Of a stretch of 7,631 bases of DNA, positions 1 through 6,009 are shown piece by piece (the stretch's first letter is position 1; every line of letters starts with the position of its first letter). The translations under genes were made by a program, and so were the position numbers. The DNA is taken from positions 1 to 7,631 of the forward strand of contig SLLY01000014.1 in assembly GCA_007133845.1 (NCBI GenBank). Direction: 5' to 3'. This DNA comes from Candidatus Woesearchaeota archaeon (GTDB taxonomy: Archaea > Nanobdellota > Nanobdellia > CSSed11-243R1). The notes under the pieces are model-generated. The model worked only from the letters and a program-made list of their open reading frames with translations. It had not been told where the DNA came from and searched no databases.

Positions 1-834
1 ACTGAAGAAAGAATCGGAACATACACAATAAACCTTACATGTGAAGGAGACAACGAAGCTGGATGGAATCTTACATTTGAAAATCCAAGTGGAGAATTTA
101 ATGGAGGATTCATTATAGAAACAGAATTAGGAGCATTAATCAGTTTTGAATCACAGATTGGACCACAACAAGTAGGTGAAGGATTTGAAAACACAGGAGT
201 AGAAAATATACAAATAAGCTTTGGAACAGTTGAACAAGAAGGAACTCTTGGTGTAATGGTTTTAAGTCTTGACGAAGACGATGAATTCTCAACAAGTGTC
301 GATGGTATTACAGGAAAGAGAATGAGACCAGAAGAATACGATTCAGACATTGAATGGGGTCTTGACGGACAAGAATATGGTACATTATTTAGAAGAGATG
401 ATGACAGAGAAGATGTAACTGTATTCCACGCAGAAGAACAAGTATTTGCAAACATGAGAATGAACCATATCGGTGCAGTAATCGACCCAGTAGAACAACC
501 TTCTTATGAAGTTGTTGAAGGTGGGCCAGCAGTACCACAAAGACCAGTTATTTTAATTGGTGGACCAGCAGTTAACGAATTGGTTAACGAATTGGTACCA
601 ACAACATGGGCTGCAGAAGATTACACAGAAAACACAGCAATAATTCAATACATTGAAGGCGCATTTGCCGGAAACGATGCATTGATAATTGCAGGTTATT
701 CAAGAGAAGATACCGAAGTAGCAGGAAAAGTTGTCGCAGGAAACTTCAGAGACGGACAATTTGCAGACCAATTAACGGGTAACTTGGTAACTTTGAACAC
801 CGCTGCAGGATTTGAAGGCGTAGAGTTTAACTAA
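1..834 (+). CDS. S-layer protein, C-terminal part (5' end outside window)
   Basis: The reading frame is open from base 1, so this is the last 277 residues of a longer surface-layer protein; the ATG at 256 is internal. The end is typical of archaeal S-layer proteins: an acidic region (DEDDEF, DGITGKR, DDDRED), the HAEEQVFA strand, then GGPAV (520-534), VILIGGPAVN (around 559) and IIAGYSREDTEVAGKVVAG (around 685-740). This family forms the paracrystalline protein coat outside the cytoplasmic membrane. Two N-glycosylation sequons (NLT) lie at fragment residues 11 and 23. The many Asp/Glu residues would suit calcium binding, but that is inference. No C-terminal membrane anchor is present. Codon choice and GC are visibly richer than in the next gene, as expected for a highly expressed protein. 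The S-layer assignment is firm; the full length and signal peptide cannot be seen. Confidence 0.88.
   Translation, partial: TEERIGTYTINLTCEGDNEAGWNLTFENPSGEFNGGFIIETELGALISFESQIGPQQVGEGFENTGVENIQISFGTVEQEGTLGVMVLSLDEDDEFSTSVDGITGKRMRPEEYDSDIEWGLDGQEYGTLFRRDDDREDVTVFHAEEQVFANMRMNHIGAVIDPVEQPSYEVVEGGPAVPQRPVILIGGPAVNELVNELVPTTWAAEDYTENTAIIQYIEGAFAGNDALIIAGYSREDTEVAGKVVAGNFRDGQFADQLTGNLVTLNTAAGFEGVEFN
571..594 (+). repeat. Perfect 12-bp tandem duplication inside the S-layer gene
   Basis: GTTAACGAATTG occurs twice back to back (571-582 and 583-594) and encodes VNELVNEL just after the GGPA motif. The unit is four codons, so the frame is kept. Related S-layer proteins have a similar hydrophobic helix here, so this may be coincidental codon repetition rather than a recent duplication. 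Confidence 0.6.
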
Positions 835-870
835 ACTCTCAAACCTTTTTTTTCTTTTTCTTTTATTTTA
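822..870 (+). terminator. Hairpin plus T-tract terminator of the S-layer gene
   Basis: A perfect 8-bp inverted repeat, AGAGTTTA (822-829) and TAAACTCT (832-839) around a 2-base centre, spans the stop codon. In RNA it could form about six pairs with a six-base loop. T-runs of 8, 5, 4 and 4 interrupted by C or A follow from 846 to 869. T-tracts are the known signal for intrinsic termination by archaeal RNA polymerase; the hairpin may add efficiency or protect the 3' end. Confidence 0.65.
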
Positions 871-902
871 CAACATTTAGCAACAGCATTTTCTTTTAAT
901 TT

Positions 903-920
903 AGTAAAGTTTATAAATAA
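903..920 (+). promoter_or_regulatory. BRE/TATA promoter of the 771-residue gene
   Basis: AGTAAAGTTTATAAATAA is a strong archaeal promoter: a purine-rich BRE (AGTAAAG) followed by TATA box TTTATAAAT at 910-918. The expected transcription start about 25 bp past the box centre is near 940. This leaves a leader of about 8 nt to the GTG at 948 or 17 nt to the ATG at 957. The AGTAAAGTTT core recurs ahead of the glycosyltransferase gene on the other strand. Confidence 0.7.
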
Positions 921-947
921 AAAATACAACTACATAGTTACTATAAA

Positions 948-3263
948 GTGGTAAAAATGTCTACAAACAAAAATTTAGAACGTATTATAGGTGAAGACGA
1001 TATATCTACGAGAGCGTATGAAAAATTAAGTAATTGGGACGCAGAAGAAATTGATAAATTATTAGATTTTTTTGAAACCTTAAAAAACGAATCCGCTGCA
1101 GATTATATGCTCCATTTTGCAATACCCCAACAAAATTTAAAAAATTCAGATGAAAGAAAACTAATGTTAGAAACTCTCGAGTATAATGTAGAAAAAATAT
1201 CGAAATTAGTTGAAAAATATGATTCTTCCTCAATATCTTGTATAGATAAAATATTAAGTTTTTCTACAAAAGGTCCTAAAAAAATAGAAAAAATGATTGA
1301 TGCATTAGAACCTTTTGAAAATCCAGCTTTTTTTAGAGAAATGACATACATGCTTCCATTTCGTGTAAATTTTTTAAGCAGACATTTTGATGAATATATA
1401 GAAAGATTAGAAAATGCAGACACAAAAATATTAGGAGATTTGTGTGAAAAAATAGAAAATGTAAGATTAGAAAAACAAGATATTTTTGAAACGGACGTCG
1501 ATTTCGAATATTTTGAAGGTTTATTTGCAGATATTTCTTGTAAAGGATTAGTATTTGAAGAAGACAAAGCTAAATATTTGAATAAAAATTTCGAAAGAAT
1601 TAGAGACATTTTTATCGAATCAAATGACACATTTAAAAAATATTTTAGAAACGGATTTTCAGAATCATTTTATCCAGAAGATATATTTCAAAAAGATACA
1701 GAAAAACCAAAAATATTTTTAAATGAAATAGAAGAAAACATAGAAGAAATAAATAATTTGTTTAGTGAAGAAACCCTTTCCAAATTGAATAAATTCCATT
1801 GCAGAGCAGAGGAAGATTTGGGTAATGGATTAGCAAAAGCTGCTTCTTTTGGAAAATTAAAAAAATACTTAGAACAAATACAAAAAATAGATGATTTATT
1901 GGCGGGCGTTGAAAATAGATTAAGTAAAAAATTAATAGTCAATTATTCTCTTGAAAAAGAAACATTCGAATATATCCCTTTAATATATGATAATTTAGAT
2001 AAAATTACAAGCCCCTTTAATGATTCAGAAGAAATGAATTTTGAAAATTATTTAAAAGGAATAATTACAGGACTAGGAGATTATTCAAAACCCTTTTTAG
2101 AGAATATAAGAGAAAATTTTTCCAAGTATAAATTAATCGATATGGGTATAAAATTTAATAAAAACGAAAAAATAAAGAAAATACTCGCCGAAACAAACTT
2201 AGATATATCTAGTAATAAAAAAGTAAATCAACTGTTTAAATTTGTTGACTACGCTGCAGCTCTAGATTCTTTAAGCACAGATATAACAAAATGCATTGAT
2301 GAAGATTGGGAAACCGTTGATAAAAGTGATATAAAATCAATAAACGAATATCTAAAAAACAAGATTAGTGATTTATTTGAAGGAACAGATTCAGAAAGAA
2401 TTATGAAGTTTTCTGAATATCACGATTATTTAAATCCTGAAAATTGCGAAGGAAACTCCAGATTTTCAAATTTGCTAAATGATATTATAGTCAAAAATAA
2501 GTGGGATGGCTATGACAACTATGAACTTCCAAATTTAACAACTGAAGTAAATTTTTCAATCGACACAAAAATAAAAGAAATAAAAGAAAAAGTAGAAAAT
2601 TATAATGATTCGTTAGAAGAAAAAACAGGGATAAGAGTAGATTTAAGTTATGGAGAATTATCCGATTATAAATTAGATGCTGAGAAGATGTATAATAAAC
2701 TTAAAAACTGGAAAAGAAAAAACGCAGATAAAATAGAAGATTCATTAGAACTAGAAAAATTAAGTTCTAGATTGAAAACAATAATGGAGATATCTGAAAA
2801 TCCCACAGAAAAAGGAACAATTTCTTTCGAACCTTATAATTTAGAAGACCAACTTATTACATTAAAAAAAGCTTATTCTTGCATGAGCCCGAATGGTTCA
2901 CAATTCACCAATAGTATGCACTATCTTTCAGAAGTTCCCGGCATATTTTTTGCAGTTTTAAAAAACAGTGATGGAAACATAGTTGGAAGAACTACAATTG
3001 CTGTGGGAGAAGGTTTAGAAGATGGGAAAAAATACATTTCAAGAGCTAGTAATGAATACTCAAACATACCCATTTCTGATGATGAAATATATAAAGCAAT
3101 AGAAGAATATTCTAAATTAATAAATTCGGAAATATTATACGAAGGAAACATGAAAATAGATAACATCGGACATACAGTATATGGAGATTTCATGTACTCT
3201 ACTGGTAATGAAGATATAGTAGAAATTAAAAAAGATAAAAACGATTTCTTTAATTTGTTTTAA
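948..3263 (+). CDS. Large helical protein with C-terminal alpha/beta module, function unknown
   Basis: I do not recognise this gene. It encodes 771 residues from GTG 948, or 768 from ATG 957; the promoter at 903-920 fits either, and neither has a convincing Shine-Dalgarno. It has no signal peptide or membrane segment, so it is probably cytoplasmic. Residues 1 to about 620 are rich in Lys, Glu, Asn, Ile, Leu and Phe with amphipathic helical periodicity and few Pro or Gly, suggesting an alpha-solenoid or coiled-coil scaffold. From about 622 the character changes to a compact mixed module. It contains C645-M-S-P-N-G, the strand GIFFAVLKNSDGNIVGRT with R681, AVGEGLEDG, a helix near IYKAIEEYSKLI, and YGDFMY near the end. 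This module is probably the functional domain, with the helical part serving for assembly or target recognition; that is inference. The frame is intact throughout. The gene stands alone between its own promoter and that of the next gene. Confidence 0.8.
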   Translation: MVKMSTNKNLERIIGEDDISTRAYEKLSNWDAEEIDKLLDFFETLKNESAADYMLHFAIPQQNLKNSDERKLMLETLEYNVEKISKLVEKYDSSSISCIDKILSFSTKGPKKIEKMIDALEPFENPAFFREMTYMLPFRVNFLSRHFDEYIERLENADTKILGDLCEKIENVRLEKQDIFETDVDFEYFEGLFADISCKGLVFEEDKAKYLNKNFERIRDIFIESNDTFKKYFRNGFSESFYPEDIFQKDTEKPKIFLNEIEENIEEINNLFSEETLSKLNKFHCRAEEDLGNGLAKAASFGKLKKYLEQIQKIDDLLAGVENRLSKKLIVNYSLEKETFEYIPLIYDNLDKITSPFNDSEEMNFENYLKGIITGLGDYSKPFLENIRENFSKYKLIDMGIKFNKNEKIKKILAETNLDISSNKKVNQLFKFVDYAAALDSLSTDITKCIDEDWETVDKSDIKSINEYLKNKISDLFEGTDSERIMKFSEYHDYLNPENCEGNSRFSNLLNDIIVKNKWDGYDNYELPNLTTEVNFSIDTKIKEIKEKVENYNDSLEEKTGIRVDLSYGELSDYKLDAEKMYNKLKNWKRKNADKIEDSLELEKLSSRLKTIMEISENPTEKGTISFEPYNLEDQLITLKKAYSCMSPNGSQFTNSMHYLSEVPGIFFAVLKNSDGNIVGRTTIAVGEGLEDGKKYISRASNEYSNIPISDDEIYKAIEEYSKLINSEILYEGNMKIDNIGHTVYGDFMYSTGNEDIVEIKKDKNDFFNLF

Positions 3264-3276
3264 AAAAAATTTCTAA

Positions 3277-3294
3277 CAAAACATTTTTAAAATA
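3277..3294 (+). promoter_or_regulatory. BRE/TATA promoter of the 106-residue gene
   Basis: CAAAACATTTTTAAAATA has a purine-rich BRE-like start and a TATA box (TTTTTAAAATA, 3284-3294). The box centre is about 24 bp from the ATG at 3313, where an archaeal transcript would begin. Translation is therefore likely leaderless, and no Shine-Dalgarno precedes the start. Confidence 0.6.
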
Positions 3295-3312
3295 TAGAAT
3301 ATTCGAGTAATC

Positions 3313-3633
3313 ATGGACACAGAAAATGCGGTAATAATCTGCCTTATCCTAATGGTTGTAGGTGGTTTTGGTGTATACTATTCTATGCATACATACAGAA
3401 TAAGAATGGAAACAGAAAGATATGAGGAAATGTGTGTTAGAATGACTTTAGAAATGAATGCTAACATAAGCGAAGATAGTTCTTTTGTCGAACACTATTG
3501 TTATTATGAACCTCATGCACCACCAGAGGGACTCGAAGATTTAACTCAAACTGCATGTGTATGCGAATCTACTAGACCAGATGGACGAGTAGTTAGAACT
3601 CAAGTTTTAGTTCCTAAAAGATTAAGCAATTAA
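3313..3633 (+). CDS. Small single-pass membrane protein with four soluble-part cysteines, unknown
   Basis: This is a 106-residue hypothetical protein. Residues 6-23 (AVIICLILMVVGGFGVYY) form one membrane segment. The flank before it is acidic (MDTEN) and the flank after it basic (HTYRIRMETER), so the positive-inside rule puts the C-terminal part in the cytoplasm. That part holds C41, C63, C82 and C84, including a CVC pair and Y-C-Y-Y; this could be a metal site or disulfides, but no known zinc motif matches. The start is supported by a TATA box about 24 bp upstream and no in-frame alternative. The stop codon abuts the stop codon of the convergent thioredoxin-like gene, which suggests a compact, established gene order. 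No family recognised. Confidence 0.65.
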   Translation: MDTENAVIICLILMVVGGFGVYYSMHTYRIRMETERYEEMCVRMTLEMNANISEDSSFVEHYCYYEPHAPPEGLEDLTQTACVCESTRPDGRVVRTQVLVPKRLSN

Positions 3634-4293
3634 TTAACAAATTTTAAGAGCAGGATTTTCTTCACAGAGTATTCCTTTTATTTCTCCTGTATTTCTAAAT
3701 CCTGTATAAATTTCTCTATTTATTACTAAAACAGGATATTCTTCAACTTCATAAACATCTTTAAGCATATTAACGATTTGTAAATCTAAATCAGAATCTA
3801 TCGAATAAATTAATAAATTCCCTTCCAATTTTTCTTTGTAAAAAGATAATATTATACCTTGTTCTTCACAAGTATCACAATATTTGTTCGAATAAAAGTA
3901 CAAAACAGTTACAAAATCAGCATCACACTTACCCTTTATATTTTCTACATTTAACCAGCTTCTTAACATGGATAATGTGTATCTTTCTTTCAATTCAAAA
4001 AAAGAATCTTCATCAAGCTTCATAGAATTCTCATATCTTTCAACTTCTCTTCCAAGTGCATCTGTTTCGCTACTTATTTCCCACCTTTGTTGCTCTAAGT
4101 AATTACATGAAATTTCTTCCCCCATAATATCGAAAAACATAAGCTGAAGTTCGGCACTTTTTATACTTTCTTCTAATTCTATCATTGTTCTGTCCAATTC
4201 TCCAACCCTTTCTGTTCCAAGCCACAATCCAAAGATTATGCCAGTTACAAATATGAAGGTTGTTACCAATGCAGTTTTTATTAGTGTGCTCAT
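3634..4293 (-). CDS. Membrane-anchored thioredoxin-like protein
   Basis: The 219 residues fall into three parts. An N-terminal membrane anchor (about 7-26) has a Lys before it and acidic residues after it, so the rest is probably outside the cytoplasm. A helical, coiled-coil-like stretch follows (about 33-118). A thioredoxin-like domain (about 124-210) then has the strand VTVLYFYS, the active-site motif C139-D-T-C142 and Y186-P187 at the usual cis-proline position before strand VLVIN. Four further cysteines (C63, C123, C210, C219) could form structural or resolving disulfides. The CxxC plus cis-Pro layout supports thiol-disulfide exchange; whether it oxidises, reduces or isomerises cannot be told. 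From memory, similar anchor-coil-thioredoxin proteins are common in DPANN archaea. The ATG lies one base after the stop of the glycosyltransferase gene, so the two are co-transcribed and probably translationally coupled. Confidence 0.8.
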   Translation of the reverse strand: MSTLIKTALVTTFIFVTGIIFGLWLGTERVGELDRTMIELEESIKSAELQLMFFDIMGEEISCNYLEQQRWEISSETDALGREVERYENSMKLDEDSFFELKERYTLSMLRSWLNVENIKGKCDADFVTVLYFYSNKYCDTCEEQGIILSFYKEKLEGNLLIYSIDSDLDLQIVNMLKDVYEVEEYPVLVINREIYTGFRNTGEIKGILCEENPALKIC

Positions 4294-4294
4294 T

Positions 4295-5545
4295 TTACCA
4301 AAAATCCTCTTTTTTAAGTCTCTTCCTAGTTAAAAGATATCCAAATGTGAATATCCAAAAAATACCAATCAATACACTATATATCAACAAGTATGCAATA
4401 TAATGTGGATATTTATATTTAAGTCTTACGTCTTCTCTCGACATTTTCAAACCAAGATATATTACAAGTAAACCAATACCTGTCAATATAACTGCAAACC
4501 AAATCATAAAAGTGGGATTTAAACGTAGTGTGTCCATAATTCTACTTATAAATATATCCAAATCAAAACCAACCAACCATAAAGTTTTCAGATTTAACCA
4601 TATACTTGTAGCTAATTGATTTATTAGATAAGCTAAAGAATATATAACAACAGCAACCCACACGATAGATAGTGGGAGCATGAACATGCCAAGCATTCCT
4701 GTTTTTGGATTTAGAAGCATATGCTTATACTTTTTTAAATTATCACAAAAACCTGCATACCATCTTATTCTTTGCTTTATTAAAACCCAAAGTTTTTTGG
4801 GTGCGACAGTATCAACAAAAGAATTCAAACTATTTTTTATTTTATATCCTGCATCCTGTATTCTAAATGCTATCTCCATATCTTCAGTCAAATTATTCTC
4901 ATCAAAATATCCTAAATTTTTAACCAAATCAGTTTTATACATACTCCCGGGTCCTGGAACCACATACAAACAATCGATTAAAGATGAAAGCTTTCTTAAA
5001 TAAATAGCAAAAATATATTCAACCCACTGAATTTTCTGCCATATATTTTCAGCTTTGTAAACTTTCATTGATGAGGTTACAGCACCTATATTTTTATTCT
5101 CAAAATATCCAACCATATGTTCCAAAGCATCTCTATGAAAAAAAGAATCTGCATCCAAACAACAAAAAAGTTCACCCTTTGCAACTTTTAATGCCTGATT
5201 CATCCCAACTGCTTTACCAACTCTCTCTGTTTCAGTCAATCTTACTTTATTCTTTTTTGCAAGTTTTTTACAAAAATCAAACACTTCATTTTTTGGCCCA
5301 TTCCACGCCAAAATAAGTTCTTTTTTTTTGTATGTAGTGTCTAATGCAGAAGAAACACATTTTTCAATTTCTTTTTCGGTGTCGTTTCTATAAACAGGAA
5401 TAATAATACTTACCAAAGGGAATCTTTTTGGTATAGGGTCTCCACTCAATTCCTTTTCTTTTTCAAGATATAGAAGTACCCAAAAAATACTGCAAAATAG
5501 CATAAAATAAACTAATCCAAGCATGCTAATTACGTTAAAATTCAT
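4295..5545 (-). CDS. Family-2 (processive type) membrane glycosyltransferase
   Basis: This 416-residue integral membrane enzyme transfers sugar from a nucleotide-sugar donor. An N-terminal membrane helix (about 5-27) precedes a GT-A catalytic domain (about 44-265) starting with VSIIIPVYR. It contains D131-A-D133 (metal/UDP-binding DxD), G198-P-G (VPGPGSMY), T220-E-D222 (catalytic base region) and Q258-R-I-R-W262 (the QxxRW motif of processive enzymes such as cellulose, hyaluronan and poly-GlcNAc synthases). Hydrophobic helices follow at about 284-311, 345-366 and 382-405, ending in a basic tail. All key residues are intact. Donor and product cannot be deduced; surface polysaccharide or glycan for the cell coat is the general inference. 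It is the first gene of a unit with the thioredoxin-like protein. It starts 32 bp after the HEPN gene, with its own weak TATA box and no Shine-Dalgarno. Confidence 0.9.
   Translation of the reverse strand: MNFNVISMLGLVYFMLFCSIFWVLLYLEKEKELSGDPIPKRFPLVSIIIPVYRNDTEKEIEKCVSSALDTTYKKKELILAWNGPKNEVFDFCKKLAKKNKVRLTETERVGKAVGMNQALKVAKGELFCCLDADSFFHRDALEHMVGYFENKNIGAVTSSMKVYKAENIWQKIQWVEYIFAIYLRKLSSLIDCLYVVPGPGSMYKTDLVKNLGYFDENNLTEDMEIAFRIQDAGYKIKNSLNSFVDTVAPKKLWVLIKQRIRWYAGFCDNLKKYKHMLLNPKTGMLGMFMLPLSIVWVAVVIYSLAYLINQLATSIWLNLKTLWLVGFDLDIFISRIMDTLRLNPTFMIWFAVILTGIGLLVIYLGLKMSREDVRLKYKYPHYIAYLLIYSVLIGIFWIFTFGYLLTRKRLKKEDFW
4305..4309 (-). promoter_or_regulatory. Possible ribosome binding site of the thioredoxin-like gene
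   Basis: GAGGA on the minus strand, within the last codons of the glycosyltransferase gene, lies 11 bases before the ATG. That spacing is somewhat long for a Shine-Dalgarno. With the one-base gap between stop and start, coupling by the terminating ribosome is at least as likely a mechanism. Confidence 0.4.
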
Positions 5546-5546
5546 A

Positions 5547-5563
5547 TAAACAACAAAAAAATA
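5547..5563 (-). terminator. Possible T-tract terminator after the HEPN gene
   Basis: The minus strand reads TTATTTTTTTGTTGTTT between the HEPN stop codon and the glycosyltransferase start, including seven consecutive T (5555-5561). Archaeal polymerase can terminate on such a tract, which would separate the nucleotidyltransferase/HEPN unit from the glycosyltransferase unit. It would also lie in or just before the short leader of the latter. Confidence 0.35.
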
Positions 5564-5568
5564 ACCAC

Positions 5569-5582
5569 ATTAAAACTTTACT
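5569..5582 (-). promoter_or_regulatory. Weak BRE/TATA promoter of the glycosyltransferase unit
   Basis: The minus strand reads CAGTAAAGTTTTAA. It shares AGTAAAGTTT with the promoter at 903-920. The TATA-like TTTTAA centre is about 27 bp from the ATG at 5545, as expected for a leaderless mRNA. It overlaps the last codons and stop of the HEPN gene, so promoter and coding sequence share the same bases. The box is weaker than the one at 910-918. Confidence 0.45.
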
Positions 5583-6009
5583 GAAAATAATTTTTGTTCA
5601 AAATTTCTTCAAGTTCATTTGAAAATTTTTTTGCTTTTTCTATTGTAATCTGTGCAGTTTTAAAATCCATTTTTTTGCCGTAATAAACGATAGAATTTCT
5701 TTTATATCTAAAATCATCAAAAGTTCTAAAAAATTTTTCATTCTTCAAAAAATCTCTAATAAAAAATCCCAAACAAATATGATTTCTTATTTTGTAACCT
5801 TCTAGAAGAACTATTGCATGGATTTTTTCTAAAATGGATGTATAATATATTTCAAAAACAAAATTAGCATTCTTTTTGTTTATTTTCTTACCAAAAACAT
5901 CTATCCTTTCATTAGCTGTTTTTACTAAAGATTTTGCTTTTTCTTTATCTGGACTTATCTTAATCGACTCATTTGAAATCAAACATTCTTTCCATGTAGA
6001 ACTTTTCAT
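5578..6009 (-). CDS. HEPN-domain protein, partner of the nucleotidyltransferase
   Basis: The 143-residue, all-helical protein matches archaeal HEPN-domain proteins in layout. An opening helix (DKEKAKSLVKTANERIDVF) is followed by an EIYYTSILEKIHAIVLLEGYK helix, NHICLGFFIRDFL, and the signature R101-Y-K-R104-N-S-I-V-Y109-Y110-G. Many HEPN proteins are metal-independent RNases using an Rx4-6H motif. Here tyrosine replaces the histidine, and glycine sits where HepT has the tyrosine that MntA AMPylates. From memory, R-N-x-I-x-Y-Y-G is common in archaeal HEPN proteins, so this looks like a family trait rather than decay. Possible roles are a non-nuclease binding partner, a regulator or substrate of the nucleotidyltransferase, or an RNase of altered chemistry. 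It overlaps the upstream gene by four bases (ATGA) and has a good Shine-Dalgarno, so the two products are made together. Confidence 0.8.
   Translation of the reverse strand: MKSSTWKECLISNESIKISPDKEKAKSLVKTANERIDVFGKKINKKNANFVFEIYYTSILEKIHAIVLLEGYKIRNHICLGFFIRDFLKNEKFFRTFDDFRYKRNSIVYYGKKMDFKTAQITIEKAKKFSNELEEILNKNYFQ

Noticed and set aside
256..834. Separate 192-residue gene starting at ATG 256
   Set aside because: The frame is open back to base 1 with continuous S-layer-like sequence (sequons, beta-rich segments), so the ATG is internal.
1103..1630. 175-residue open frame on the minus strand
   Set aside because: It lies entirely inside the 771-residue gene. It is Ser/Phe/Ile/Leu-rich, as expected from antisense of Glu/Lys/Asn codons, and has no promoter or recognisable domain.
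4680..5316. Plus-strand frames of 107 and 82 residues
   Set aside because: Antisense shadows of the conserved glycosyltransferase, whose motifs (DAD, TED, QRIRW) fix the coding strand.
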